The translations under genes and the position numbers were made by a program. A model generated the notes under the pieces. It ran no database searches and was not told where the DNA came from. It saw nothing but the letters and a program-made list of their open reading frames with translations. 64,000 nucleotides of DNA from Agarophyton chilense. Lineage: Eukaryota > Rhodophyta > Florideophyceae > Gracilariales > Gracilariaceae. Location: assembly GCA_030374765.1 (NCBI GenBank), contig JARGXX010000016.1, positions 806,001 to 870,000 of the forward strand. The letters are read 5' to 3'. Below, in pieces: positions 22,258 to 33,755 of the stretch (the stretch's first letter is position 1; each line of letters starts with the position of its first letter).

Positions 22258-22433
22258 TGTGACGCAATATGACACGCGCACACAGGGTGCAAATATCAGT
22301 GCCAATGACGGGGCCACTTGACAGTGGCGGGGCTGACACAAGCACACGTTTGGGTGTACAAATAAACGAGCGACGGCGGCGGTGCCTCGCCGGAAACGGG
22401 GGGGGGGGACGGACGACCGATCTTCACGCTACA
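22258..22433 (+). repeat. Copia-C 3' LTR (176 bp)
   Basis: Matches 5245-5427 including TGT/ACA ends and the G run; followed by the ACGCG duplication. Confidence 0.93.
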
Positions 22434-24116
22434 ACGCGGGTGGCTACAACCCAAGGGGGAAAAAAGGAGTAAATATGCACTCGAGAGTTCGAGCCCGGAA
22501 TCGGGCATAGAAAAGAAGTCAAAAAAACGACAGAAAGAACGAGTGTAATGGGTAGAGAGAGCGGATGATAAAATGATCAATATTTATGTGGCAGGTAGAA
22601 GCAAAGTTATGAATATGTGATGTAATAAGTAAATGTGTAAAAGCTTGTAAGATGATGTTAAAACTGGATAAATATACCGCAAACGTTCTAGAACATAGTA
22701 ATGGTTTCCTTTCTGACGGCGGCACGATGAAAAAGACTCCTATAACGAATTCGGAGATTGTGGGCTTTGGGGAACTTGATATTCCATACATCGCACCAGA
22801 TGTCGGTGTCTTTGTAATAAGCGCGTCGTTATGAATTTTGGTTCTTACGAACGCCTTCATGTATCTCTGATTGGCGCTGGCTCTACACGGTAATGCTGCA
22901 AACAAAACCGTTTTTCAGGGAGAGTTTATGAGATGAAGGACGGCGGTGACGCTTCTCGCGTTAAGTAGCGCCTCAACGGATGTAACGGGCGTGCGACTTG
23001 CTAAGCAGTTCGATAGAAGTTGAAGAGTCGGTCAAGGATGTGGTTTTGCTTGTGAGGCCGACGGCTTTCAATTCCGAATCGAAACCCTGCACAGTTGAAT
23101 ATTCGCTCGAAGAATTCGCAGACGTTGGCATCTTGAACGAATGCAAAAAAGCCCTAGATTGTGAGCCTTACGCCGTACTACTCTGTTTGGTTCTCAAAAG
23201 AAGTTGCTTTACAATCCCCCGTGAGTGAAGGGTTCGCAAAAAAGAACGGCACAGTCGCAATAGAAAGCTAACCAAACCCTCCAAGTAAAGAAATAAAAGG
23301 CGCAGAGTTGATGGCAAAAGAGGCACAGACTATTCTAAGAGGTATTTTGGGTACCCAAAAAGGAGGCAATAAACCGCTTAAGGCGAGGTGATTCGAACAG
23401 AGTTGATCGGAGCCGACCGAGGTCGGCCTTATATCGAAATTTTGGAGAAAGGCCGGCTCAAAAATTCGTGCAACTTCCGGTCTGGTACCGGACACTCTGT
23501 CTTAATTGCGCGCCTTACTCGACGCAAAACGCATTTGCGTTTCGAACTCAACTTGTGGCTCTAAAAAATCATCTTTTTACAGCGTTACGTTCAAATAATA
23601 GTTTAGTTACTATATTTGTTGAGTGAAACTGTTGGACCGATGCGGGTCACTTACGTTCATATATACGAAGTGGCGCGCGTTTCACATGTGCGTTAAACAC
23701 GGTTCACAATAACCAAGGACCGCTCAGATATCAGCACTCTCACAGTACGATGGGAGAATATGTTTTCTCTGTAAGGTGCTAATGCTTTTTTTTTTTACTG
23801 CAGCGAAGAAAGAGTCGCCTCCCTCTAGTGTCTTTTCGAGATTTTTGCTCAGTTCAGCCCAGGAGACTCAATTGAGCAAGTTTCGGTGACATTCTTAAAA
23901 CATGATATCATTAACAATAGATTATCAAGACTGCGCCAAAAGAAAGTTCATGGTCTATACATGCATGGTCCGCATCAGACGTTCTCATAAAGTGAACGGG
24001 ATTCACCCTTCAAGCACTTAACCTCCAACGATCTGTGCTAAATTGGCAGCAACAACCTTCTCAAAGACGCGCGGCTGGAAAAGAGAGCGTTTGTTACTGC
24101 CATTTACTAGGGTATT
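22434..24116. other. About 1.7 kb without a recognisable gene
   Basis: Flanking sequence of the copia insertion. Short frames only. On the minus strand a pyrimidine run ending in CAG (about 24.08 kb) is followed by a 16-codon open stretch ending in a stop near 24.02 kb, which could be a terminal exon, but I cannot connect it to a gene. Confidence 0.4.
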
Positions 24117-25486
24117 GTGAGTAAGCAAGGTGCGAGTAACTTCTATGGACCAACGTATCACAAAGGGAAACTGCAGGAAAGGGTCATTAAGGCTGCCCAA
24201 AAATTCATGAATAGTGGCCATTACAAACATTTGCGATGCATTTTCGCCCTTGGTTCCGCAAGAACGAAGGCCAAGACGCTTACGCTTGGGTTTATCAGCA
24301 TTAGATTGATTGATGCTATTGGTGAAGAGCCCTCAAATGACCTTCATCGCCTATTCAATCAGTATTTTCCGCCGTTACCAATAGATGATGAATTACAGAA
24401 CCATATTGTCACTTCTTCGGGTCATGACGGTAGTGCCACTTTAATTCCCGTGGTTACGAGCAGTCAGGATGTGGTTTAAACAGGTTTTACAATGCGCTTC
24501 GATTCCTTAATTCAGCCTCATATAGTTCATGATACTTCAAATAGAAACACAAATAAAGGGGTTGTAACAGCCCATGGATTGTCTTGGTCTGTCGACGAAC
24601 CGAATCGAGAGTATAATGGACCAATCATTCCTTGGAACTGATCAACACATAAGCCAAATGGAACTATTATTCGAGAAGGCACTGCTCTCGAGGAAATGGC
24701 AATCTTTGACTACTTCCTATGGATGTTTCCGATGGCATTTTTGACTGAAATAGTGTCGATGACAAATGTGCAGCTTAAAAAGAGTGGACTTATCGAAACA
24801 GACTCAGGCTAGGTTATTAAGATTTTTCTTAATTGGGTACTAATGACGAGGTACAAGTTTTCTAATCATCGTGATCTTTGGAAGCGAAATGGTATCACAG
24901 GCCTTTTAAAACCATCCGACGTCTCTAGATTTATAAGGAGAGGTCGTTGGTAGACCTTGCGGCGCTGTATCAATTTCAGCAGTTACTACAAAGATGATAG
25001 AGTGGAGTACAGCGAGGCAAGGGAGTAAAGTAAGAGCGAGGCCTTTTTCAGTGCCATTAACACTCACAGACAGGAAAATTTCTACCCTTTCTATCATCTG
25101 TGTGTTTATGAATCTATTGGTCGAAGGTATGGTCTTGGAGAGTCTTGGGTTGATGTAGAAGCCCTTTCCTGTGAGTCATTGGACCGAAAGCCAGAAAGAG
25201 GCCTTGAGATACAAGATATCGCGTGCCGCGAGTTGGTAATTCTATGTGCTTTTAAACTTTTCACATCTGCTGAGTAAATGCTCCGTGAAGAAAAAGATTC
25301 AAATCTCAGCGATGGGACGAACATATTGGTTGATTAGTGCAAACCATGGCAGAGCGAATAGTGTGTGCAGATGTGTACTTTGCTTTCGTGGAGCCCGCTG
25401 AGGCATTGCTCGGCTTGAACTTGCGGTTGGTCAGCGCCATGAAAACCGTCACCCATAATCATCCCATGTCATATTTCAACAGCCAA
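24117..25486 (+). pseudogene. Decayed piggyBac-type (PGBD4-like, DDE_Tnp_1_7) transposase
   Basis: From about 24.58 kb one frame keeps the family's landmarks in order: WSVDEPNREYNGP, REGTALEEMAIFDYF, an MTRYKFSNHRDLWKR block, AFFSAINTHRQENF, YESIGRRYGLG, LDRKPERGLEIQDIAC, then VCADVYFAF and THNHPMSYF. This is the arrangement of piggyBac-derived transposases common in oomycetes and algae. The frame carries about seven in-frame stops and a frame change near 25.35 kb, and the first catalytic Asp (family CVDES) reads CVYES. The second (VCAD) is kept. The 24117-24479 part is open and probably the N-terminal region, less surely. The gene is cut at its right end by the large transposon starting at 25487. 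Confidence 0.8.
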
Positions 25487-27000
25487 CGTCTGTGATTTCG
25501 GAAAGCTAGTACTGGGTGCTAGATTTCTAGTTTGGGCGTGCTAGAGTGTCTATGGTTAGCATTGAAACATTCGCAAAACTTTGATTCCAGAATAGGTAGC
25601 GCAAAAATACTAGCCCAAGTGAATTTTGGGGAGAATGTAGAAAACTAGCAAACACCGGTACTAACACCGGCATACTAGGAAGAATGGAAGAGAACTTGGG
25701 AGATATCTTTCGATACTCATAAATCCTAGACCATGAATTCTACCGATAATGAAAGGAATACTGAACGCGATCTAGCCCATGATCATTCATTTCGCGTAGG
25801 TATCGCAGCTCGTATGAACCGTTCAAATGCCCTGCACATTCAATTTAATGACCTCTACTGACTCTAATGGCCAGTTCATAATACTTCGATCCTGCAGCTG
25901 AGACCCGAAACGGGTCCCCGTTGTACGTGAAATGAAATCTTCCCAATTCACATGCGGTGACCCGCTTTGCATCACGTCCTCCGATCGTTGCGCTTCACTT
26001 CGCGTCGCGGTTCGCGCGACGCGAAGAACCCTCCATTCTCCAAGAACCGTCCAAGCGGTACACGAGTTCACCGTTCATCAATCACAAATTCCAATATAAC
26101 TAGATAGACATCACAAAATCACACAAAATAGAGCCCAATTCCTCGCTTCATGCAAGCAAATTCTATACGAACAAACTTACCTCTGCCAAATATGTGCTCC
26201 TTGTCTTGCTCCCACTTTGTGCATTCGCATCAATAAATAGACAAAAGTCAGATCTCCGTCACAAAACAAACCCAAACCACATCAGCACGACACTTACCTC
26301 TATAGCGACCACTTATCCCACATCTCGCCCAATCTTGCCTCCATGTTCTCTTGCAGCAGCAAATAAAGGTAAGTCAGATCTTCTCCCCTAAATCATACAA
26401 AATACGATTGCAGCTCGCACTTACCTGTGAATGCCACAATTTCCCGATCAATCACTGTCGTAACATGAAAGAAATATAAATTCAGACTTCCACCAAAAAT
26501 CGGAACCACATTACTTCAATGACGCACTCACCTCCTAAGAACCTTGCTCGGCCCAGTCCTTCGAGAATGTCCCCCTCCTCACCCAATCGCTCTTTTCTGT
26601 CGCTTCGCAGCAGCAAAAAATAACATGTCAGAACTCATTCCAAAATCAATACCAGATACCAGTAGCACTTGCACTTACCCGCACTTCCATCATTCCCCCT
26701 TCATATAGCGTCGCCCTCACTGTCGAAACAATAAACAAATACAAATCAGATCTCCGTCAATAATAGAAAGAAATTTCCTCAGCGACGCACTCACCTGCTA
26801 AGCAGCTTTCTTGATTCACTTCCTTCAAGGATGTTCCCCTCCCAACTAAATTTTTCCTCTCCGTCGCTTCGCAGCAGCAAACAAGAACATGTCAGGTATT
26901 CTTCCTACATCTCTACGAGACACCAGTAGCACTCGCATTCAACATTAACTCAACGAATCCTGCCCCCCCATTCCAATTTTCTGTCCCTTCACAGCCACAG
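25487..27000 (+). repeat. Left terminal inverted repeat
   Basis: The reverse complement of 42371-43874 with many substitutions and small indels. The outer 250 bases are rich in CTAG-containing motifs (GCTAGTA, CTAGATTTCTAGTTT), which look like subterminal transposase sites. The inner 1 kb contains the exon/intron-like array. Confidence 0.88.
26170..27000 (-). other. Left array of exon-sized segments and short intron-like units
   Basis: Read on the minus strand, GTAAGT/GTGAGT donors recur near 26180, 26296, 26423, 26533, 26677 and 26792. Each is followed by a TCTGAC branch-like box and a pyrimidine/GCTGCTGCGAAG or TTACGACAG acceptor. Exon-sized pieces of about 40-70 bases lie between. It mirrors the right array and reads outward. 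Confidence 0.6.
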
Positions 27001-27165
27001 GGGAGGGTGTGAGGTCGAGCTCGCTATCGGAGGTAAACGGCTGCATGTTACCGACCTGCGGATGAAGTCTTCTAAGATAGAGATGGTCGCATTGTTTCGT
27101 AAGGCGCAGCTGTGAGCCGGTTCTGTACGGTGTTCCCAGCTCGAAAGTTGTCTGTTCAAAAGGGC

Positions 27166-27660
27166 TTAGTCTGTGTTCTCGGGAAGCTAGTATTAGCCGC
27201 TAATTTAGTATGCGGGAAGATATCCGGCCAAAAAATCTGCGAAAAATGACGGATCGCGGATGCAGAGGTAGTTTCTGTTCATTTTTTAGAGTGCCAGATA
27301 GTTTTGGCTTTCGATTCTATATCAAAATCCTGCACATTACGAATGGGAAACGAATGCAAAAGCCTCTGCTAGTTTACCGCCTATGTTTGGATGCCAAACG
27401 CTAGATGTGAATCACAAAAGCCTGGCTCAAACACCCTCACACGAACTTGGTGTTCTCGGAATGTTAGTTCCAGGTGCTTGAAGCGTAGGGGGCAAAGAAA
27501 ATCGTCAAAAAAATCTGCGGAAAATGAAGAATCGGCAATGTGCAAGCAATTAATTCAGATTTTTCGTATACCACACCTTCACGCATTCACGCGAATACTA
27601 GCATTGGAGAATGCAGAACGGAAGTGAACTGAAGGGCTAGTTTGTATCTCATTCGATGGA
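27166..27660. repeat. Internal copy of a transposon-end-like sequence, in two degenerate units
   Basis: GTCTGTGTTCTCGGGAAGCTAGTATT at about 27169 closely matches the first 26 bases of the transposon ends, and a weaker second unit starts near 27428 (GGTGTTCTCGGAATGTTAGT). Both continue into similar AAAATCTGCGRAAAATGA stretches. This looks like a nested or duplicated terminus of a related element. Confidence 0.5.
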
Positions 27661-27781
27661 AGTGAAACGCTAGTTTATCTACCTTTAACAACCACCAATA
27701 AACTCTTCAATAATCCTACCATCGGCACTACACCCCTACCATTCTTCCCTTCCGAAGGACTCCCAACCCGGTGGCAGCTAC

Positions 27782-28195
27782 GTGGCCGTGTCCAGGAACA
27801 ACTGCCACGCCTGGAATACTTTCAACCATCTACTTCTCCTCCTCAACACCCCCCGCCACCCCCAACGGATGCTCTACATCTCTTACACCAACGTCTCCAA
27901 GTCTCTACGTCGGGCTCAATTCGTCGGCGACATCGTTCTCTGCATTCGAACATTGCTCGACCGAGTCATATCCGTCTTCTTCGCTCACTTCCTCCTGGAA
28001 TTTTTCAAGCACTCTTCCTTGATCTCCTCCACAGCCGCCTCTCCCCTAATCACCAACACCCTCTTCAGCACACTCTTCATATTCATATTCTCTGCTGCCG
28101 TCAACTACGAACTGGATTACAAATTCAAGCGCTACATCTCCGCATTCGGGGTGTACCCATTATCACGTACCAGACTCCTCCTTCCCTTCGAATAG
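27782..28195 (+). CDS. Possible membrane-protein frame or exon inside the transposon, unrecognised
   Basis: An open frame of about 138 codons. The first in-frame ATG is at 27869; upstream it is open without an ATG, so it may be an exon. It contains two hydrophobic stretches (VISVFFAHFLLEFF and LFSTLFIFIFSAAV). The sequence is CT-rich and the frame could be chance. Confidence 0.25.
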   Translation: MAVSRNNCHAWNTFNHLLLLLNTPRHPQRMLYISYTNVSKSLRRAQFVGDIVLCIRTLLDRVISVFFAHFLLEFFKHSSLISSTAASPLITNTLFSTLFIFIFSAAVNYELDYKFKRYISAFGVYPLSRTRLLLPFE

Positions 28196-28742
28196 CACTA
28201 ACACTTACACTAGAACACTACCAGACTTTATTCTTTACGGCCTAGTGAACAATAAATAAAAACACTCTTCACTTAATAACTCAGCTCCCCTCCTCATCAT
28301 TCCCCGCATTCACCCCTTTCAAAGGTTTGTAGCTCCCACCCTCTTCATCTCCCTTGTCTTTGCATTCGTCTACCACCTCAATCACTCCCTCCTCATCCTC
28401 TCGGACTTAATCATCTACTGCCACGTTTTCTTCCTGTTCATCCACGCCATTCTCTCTCAAAACGCAAAGTTCTTCCTAAACCTTAGCTTTCAGTTGCACC
28501 CCATCAGGCAAGTTCTAGTTCTCCGGAACCACGTAAATATGGTATCGAAACAGCTTCTAATCCGACATGACACCGTCTGCACTTCCCGCTCCAACATGAA
28601 AGACATCACCCCTCCCAACGAATATCGACATCGGCGATATCGTGTTCTTTTTCACATACATCCGTTGCGCGACCCACTCCAACTCCGCATTGCTCTTTGC
28701 GTATAGGTTATGCGATCTTACACACACCCACATTAGAAACTA

Positions 28743-29874
28743 CTACCTTCCAGTTGCCATCATTAAATAGCCCGGGTTCTTCCTCTCCATCTTGTCACGG
28801 TTCGTCAACGTCTGAAAGTCAGTATGTAGCTCTTTCCGCGGGCATCCATTCCCAGTACACAACACCCTTACCCTATTATTTGGAGCGTACATCTTCATCA
28901 CCGCCACTTGGTTATCTTTCAAACCCGAGCACACACATATCCGTCCCATTCGTGGATCCAACATCGCACGCATCTTCCCCCATACATTCCTATCCACTTT
29001 CAACTTCATGTCGTCCACTTTCCCCCTCGTCATCGTCATATAACTTCCAAGCCCCATCCTACTATCCGAGGGGCTCTGCTCCTCCCCAGCCTTGATGATT
29101 GCATCCCAAATAGGCTGATACTCCGGATACCGGAAGTCATCTTGCTGCCTAAAACTGATCTCAAAGAACTCCAGCATTCACTCACTTACATCCCCACCCA
29201 TAAATTCGCTCGTCTCCCACAGCTTCTTCAACGTTAATCCATCCGTCGCAAACCCTTCCATCACACAGAACCCACGCACTTTCAGTTTCTCTACCCTCCT
29301 CGCAAAATACACAAGAGCACAAAACTCTTCAGTCATCGCCCCCTTCCATAATCGTTTCTCCTCTTCCTTTCCCACCACTCCCTCCCTAACCACCATCGCC
29401 CTCTCCTCTTCGTACGACGCCTGCCAACACACCGCATGACGAAGAGCTCTTATGTCGTGCGATCTCAGCACAGATGGCCACGGTGTTGTTTTCGCAAGTG
29501 CACTATATCCATCCAGGAATACATGTCCTTGATCGCCTCCTCAGTCCCCTCCGGCCATCTGATCTTCAGCTACGTCGCATATCCGAGCCACGTCTTCTAC
29601 CCTTCCACTCCTACTCCAACCCAGGTTCTAGTAGCGCCGGAACCAGATCATCAAATGCCAGAAAATTGGCACTCTCCTCCTCTGCGTGCTCGGACTCACC
29701 GAGAAGGGGAACGTTCTGGCAACTGAAACACTCCCGCAAATCCCAAGATCCTATCGCCCGGAAATAGCTTATCAAATACTCTGGGACAGGGTCTTCTAAC
29801 CTGGCCTTCTTCGAATACTGTCCATTTCCACCTTGCTTCACACGCCTATTCCAAACGCTCCGCGAAACATACAC
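28743..29874 (-). pseudogene. Decayed transposon gene of unknown function
   Basis: Minus-strand frames at 29611-29874, 29178-29471 and 28743-29177 have protein-like composition. The last two are in one frame separated by a single stop at 29178-29180; the first is in another frame. The C-terminal part has a Cys-rich patch (RICVCSGL, VLCTGNGCPRKEL) that could bind zinc. I do not recognise the family. The 5' end abuts a truncated copia LTR at 29910. Confidence 0.4.
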
Positions 29875-29909
29875 CTCGTCATCTTCTTCATCCTCATCAC
29901 CTTCTTCCG

Positions 29910-30339
29910 CAGCTGGTGTACTATGTACAAGTCTCCCAACGTGTATCGAATGTACTTGGAGAAGAGAGTGTCATGTCTATTACAGAAGACTTGGTGTACT
30001 GTGCTGGAAGGTGAACGTGTATGGAGGCGGATTGCAAGAAGCGTGTGCTGGCATATTGAATTTGTGCACACGTCAGTGTAATGATGTGCTGTGCACTGTT
30101 GTATTGCCTTGTTGTGTGCTGCAATGAACTTTGGCTAGGGTTAATGTCGTGCTTGAATATGATTGGTAGTATCGGGTGTCCCTGCTTTGTAGTCTAGGGT
30201 CTACTCTGGGTTGGCGTCTGGTTGGCTGACGTTTTTTGAGTTTTATATAAGTGAGAGATTGAATGCCTCCAAGTAAATCCGAGCCAGAGCTGGCGAACTT
30301 TCCTTTCATCCCTCAACCTTTCCTTCAGCCTTTCCCTTT
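29910..30339 (+). repeat. Truncated Copia-A LTR
   Basis: Matches the second part of the LTR at 33053-33741, including the GCTGACGTTTTTTGAG stretch and the TTTCCATCA end. The 5' portion is absent. No primer-binding site follows. Confidence 0.85.
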
Positions 30340-30397
30340 CCATCAGCCCTCGCTTTCCCCATCTCTTTCGCTCTCTCTTTAGCCCTCGCTCTCTTCG

Positions 30398-30580
30398 TTG
30401 CCACTCGCAATTTCTCTTCGCTGCACGCGATGCCTCAAAACGTTTCCAAACAAAAACGCCCTCAATCGACACATGGTCGTCCATCACATTGTCATATCTT
30501 CGCCACTGCCCACCACAGTGCAACATACATTCCCCGATTTCGTGACCAATCAATTGCCAACCTCAACTCCGTCTTCATAA
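30398..30580 (+). other. C2H2 zinc-finger fragment
   Basis: The frame encodes CTRCLKTFPNKNALNRHMVVHH, spacing C-x2-C-x12-H-x4-H, followed by a Pro/Ser/Thr-rich stretch. It may be the N-terminal finger of another Plavaka-like transposase, because that family often starts with such a finger. It is isolated between a truncated LTR and Gypsy-2. Confidence 0.45.
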
Positions 30581-30730
30581 CCAACTTTTGTACCGCCATC
30601 ACCAAAACACCATCTGCCGCTGCAATACCGTCCGCAATTAACCTGCGCACCAACTCCACCTCCACCACCGACCCCACTCCAACTCTAACTACGAACCCTC
30701 CTGTGAAGAAGCGATGATAACGGTTGGGCA

Positions 30731-33052
30731 ATGTAGGCTGCCGGGCCCTGAAGGATCTCGCAGGTGACACGTGGAAGGGTCGACCTCACATGGACTCATG
30801 TGGATTTTGAATTATTTTAATTAGTTTAATAGATTAGCATTACAGTGCCAGGGAGATCCTAGCGCCTCATCAGTATTAATTACTGGGCTCGAGTGACGCG
30901 TCCCCCTTAGAGTACAGTAGGTACCGTTAGGATACTAAATAACCCTCTTTGGTATATTAGTTCCACCCTTTGGTCTTCAAGCCATCGTTTCGGTATCTCC
31001 AACCGGTAGGACTACGCAGTAAACGCCATTCCATTGCACCAAGTACTCTGGGAGTGCCGCCGTCAAGGATTCGAAGCTTGGGACTCGTTCTACAACGCTA
31101 CCACCGGTTGAGACCCGTACGCTGACCCAACAGTCATTGCGGTACGTTTTGGTCTCCCGACTTAGAAACCTTTGAAATAATTGAAGGGACCACTGGAACG
31201 AAGAATTATCCGGATTCTAACTTTGGTTTAATTCCCCAGCGGACCAGAAGTACAGAAGCAACCGCCATTATGGATGCAGGAAACACACTCAATCGACCAG
31301 ACCATAGGGCTCCTACGGCAGAATATAGTGCGACTACCACGCCGGCGATATCGCCTGACCCTCAGGTCGACACCGTTAGCAATCGCAGGAGCACGAGGAG
31401 CAAGCCGCAAGAAGTACTGACCCCCTTGGATAACCCTGAAAGGACTCGCCGAGAACCCACGGTGGCAGCGCGTTTACGAGAACGCCTCACCAGGGCCACC
31501 TCTAGGCCAAAGACACCTCAAGGGGAAACCCACCAGACCGAAGGAATTAGAGAAAACATCCCCGCAGGGCTTGCCGACCTTCTCTGGTCCCGTCTCCGTG
31601 AGCTCTGCTCAGCCCATATGGATTCCGTTATGGACGTCCGACTCGCTACGGCGATCGCTGTACGGATTACCTCATCACGCGAATCGTCCTTAAGGTAGTG
31701 GAGTCTGAATTATTCATAGACTCTCTTCTACAGGCCGTTCAAGAAGCAGTCACCCGCCAGGCAGGCAATTTTGTCCCTAGAACCACCCAACCACAAATTA
31801 ACCATCAGGTCTCCATATGGCAACCCCCAGGAGTGGCGGCATTATCCGCCCCTCGCCGGGAATACCATCAGGAAAACTCCATGGTGGGACAATCTAGGAG
31901 CAGAAGAGAAGCTCCGCGTTTAGATGAGAGACAGGTTGCCCATCAGGATAATCCAAGGCAGGAACAAGCGAGGAGCAGAAGAGAAGCTCCGCGTCTAGAA
32001 GAGAGACCGCTTGGCCCACCCAACGGATTAAATGAGGTACAGCGACCTCAGGTCTCCATCGGATCTGATAGAGAGATCGATCCTTTAGGTCCCTACTCCA
32101 CTGGAAAGAAAAGAAGAAACCGCAGCAGAAAGAAGAAAAGAAGTAGCAAAAGAAGAGCACGAGTGATTCCGAATCGGCCTCGACCAAAACGACCGACTTG
32201 GAAGTGGATGAGGCTGCCGTTCGAGGCCTCAGACCACTGACAACCACAAACGAACTTTTCCTTAAGGTTGCCCACTACCGGAAGTACCGGCGGGCCGACA
32301 GGTTCGCGAATTATTCGGGTTCGGTGGCTTGCAAAGTCGCCAGATGGGCCAAACGGATGCAACTAACCATTACGGACAAGTTGTCGGGTTTCGATCCCAT
32401 TGCTGTCATTAGGTTGCTAAGTTTTTTCCGTACGGCCTGCGATCAGAACAGTGTCCACGAGGGCGACGCTCTGTATTTTTTCCAATTCTTCCTTACAGGA
32501 CAGTCGCGTGACCGAGTGGTTTCGAAGATATCTGGCACAACTGACCTCGTGGATGCTCAAGACCGTGAGCTCTTCAGGTCATACCCCCAGGTATTTCATT
32601 ACCTCTTGGAAACTTTCGCCACAGATGACGTTATAATGGATGCACACCAGGAAATGATATCCTTTACGCAGATCTCCAGCATGACCGAATCGGCTTTCGC
32701 AGACGATCTATAGAAGAAGGTTTACCGACGTGGAAACGTGTTCTCCGAAGGACGACTTAAACGTCACTTCGTCACGGGATTGCTCCCTGCCATTCGGACA
32801 CATGTGGGCAATTACCACACGGAAAACCCTCAATACTCTGTCCGAAGGCTCTTCAACTACGCCGAAAGTCATGGCAAAACCTACAGGACCTCCAGGCGCA
32901 ACGCTGATATATCCAGAGAACACGAAATTCCATTGCGTAAACCCAACCAAGCCCATTTGGTTAGCTGCACGGTGTGGGACATGGATGCTTCACTCAATTG
33001 TGACGATTCGGGAAACCTCCTCGCGGTCCATCTCAGTGCTTCTCCGTCCGAG
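30731..33052 (+). mobile_element. Gypsy-2: 5' part of a Ty3/gypsy element, broken
   Basis: A TGTAGG start at about 30731 and a region to about 31149 form the LTR (right edge uncertain). The primer-binding site TGGTCTCCCGACTTAGAA (31150-31167) is the same as in Gypsy-1. Gag follows from about 31270, with an Arg/Ser-rich first part and the gag core at 32.2-32.7 kb (KLSGFDPIAVIRLLSFF, YFLQFF-type helices). The element ends abruptly where a Copia-A LTR begins at 33053; protease and pol are missing. It has a few breaks. Confidence 0.78.
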
Positions 33053-33741
33053 TGTTGGTGCAAGTGCCTGTGCTGTCACTGAAAACCAAATGTGAAGGAG
33101 AGCATGGGCTGTTTTGAAGGGTGCCTCTGGAAAAGCGCACATGCGTATCAGCCGGATCTCAACGTGAACTCGTGCTGTGATTGGCTACTGCAAATATGCA
33201 CCTGCAATGTGGTGTGTACAAGTGGTATGGCACTATTGGGATTTTCTGGAGTACAAGTGTGTACGTTGTCTACTTGTACTATTGTGCACGCTGTTCAGGA
33301 TGTCCAGCTGGTGTACTATGTACACGTCTCCCAACGTGTAACGAATGTACTTGGAGAAGAGCGTGTCATGTCTATTACAGAAGACTTGGTGTACTGTGCT
33401 GGAAGGTGAACGTGTATGGGGGCGGATTGCAAGAAGCGTGTGCTGGCATATTGAATTTGTGCACACGTCAGTGTAATGATGTGCGGTGCACTGTTTCATT
33501 GCCTTGTTGTGTGCTGCAATGAACTTTGGCTTGGGTTAATGTTGTGCTTGAATATGATTGGTAGTATTGGGTGTCCCTGCTTTGTAGTCTAGGGTTTACT
33601 CTGGGTTGGCGTTTAGTTGGCTGACGTTTTTTGAGTTGTGTACAAGTGAGAGATTGAGTGCCTCCAAGTAAATCCGAGCCAGAGCTGGCGATCTTTCCTT
33701 TCATCCCTCAACCCTTTCCTTCATCCTTTCCCTTTCCATCA
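33053..33741 (+). repeat. Copia-A1 5' LTR (689 bp)
   Basis: Starts TGTTGG and ends TTTCCATCA. It contains the CGCATATGCG-like and GATTGGCTACTGCAAAT promoter elements near its start. It matches six other copies in the window. Confidence 0.9.
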
Positions 33742-33755
33742 GGTTATGGGCCCAG
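33742..33755 (+). promoter_or_regulatory. Copia-A1 primer-binding site (initiator tRNA-Met anticodon arm)
   Basis: GGTTATGGGCCCAG directly after the LTR is complementary to the anticodon stem-loop of eukaryotic initiator tRNA-Met, the half-tRNA primer used by Drosophila copia. Confidence 0.85.

Larger units (their letters stand above)
5245..22433 (+). mobile_element. Copia-C: Ty1/copia LTR retrotransposon, broken, with a gypsy element nested in gag
   Basis: The ends are LTRs of 183 bp (5245-5427) and 176 bp (22258-22433), each starting TGT and ending ACA. The flanking bases 5240-5244 and 22434-22438 are both ACGCG, a clean 5-bp target duplication. Order of parts: leader, gag (split by Gypsy-1), zinc knuckle, aspartic protease, integrase, reverse transcriptase, RNase H. 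Protease then integrase before RT defines the copia class. The LTRs differ at about six sites plus the length of a G run, so the copy is clearly older than the gypsy element inside it. The coding part is broken, with roughly half a dozen breaks besides the insertion. Without the nested element it would be about 5.4 kb. Confidence 0.93.

Noticed and set aside
23380-23420. GTGATTCGAACAGAG, resembling a tRNA T-loop
   Set aside because: No acceptor stem, D arm or anticodon arm can be found at the right distances on either strand.
25481-25486. CAACAGCCAAC left of the transposon, resembling the Copia-A LTR edge CAACAGCCAACA
   Set aside because: The match is about 11 bases and no further LTR sequence follows on either side. 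It reads well as part of the piggyBac fossil, so I treat it as chance.
33092-33522. Cys/Tyr-rich frames (many CT-C-VH repeats) recurring in several places
   Set aside because: They fall inside Copia-A LTRs and recur only because the LTR does; the GTAC/TGTG-rich LTR sequence creates the Cys pattern.
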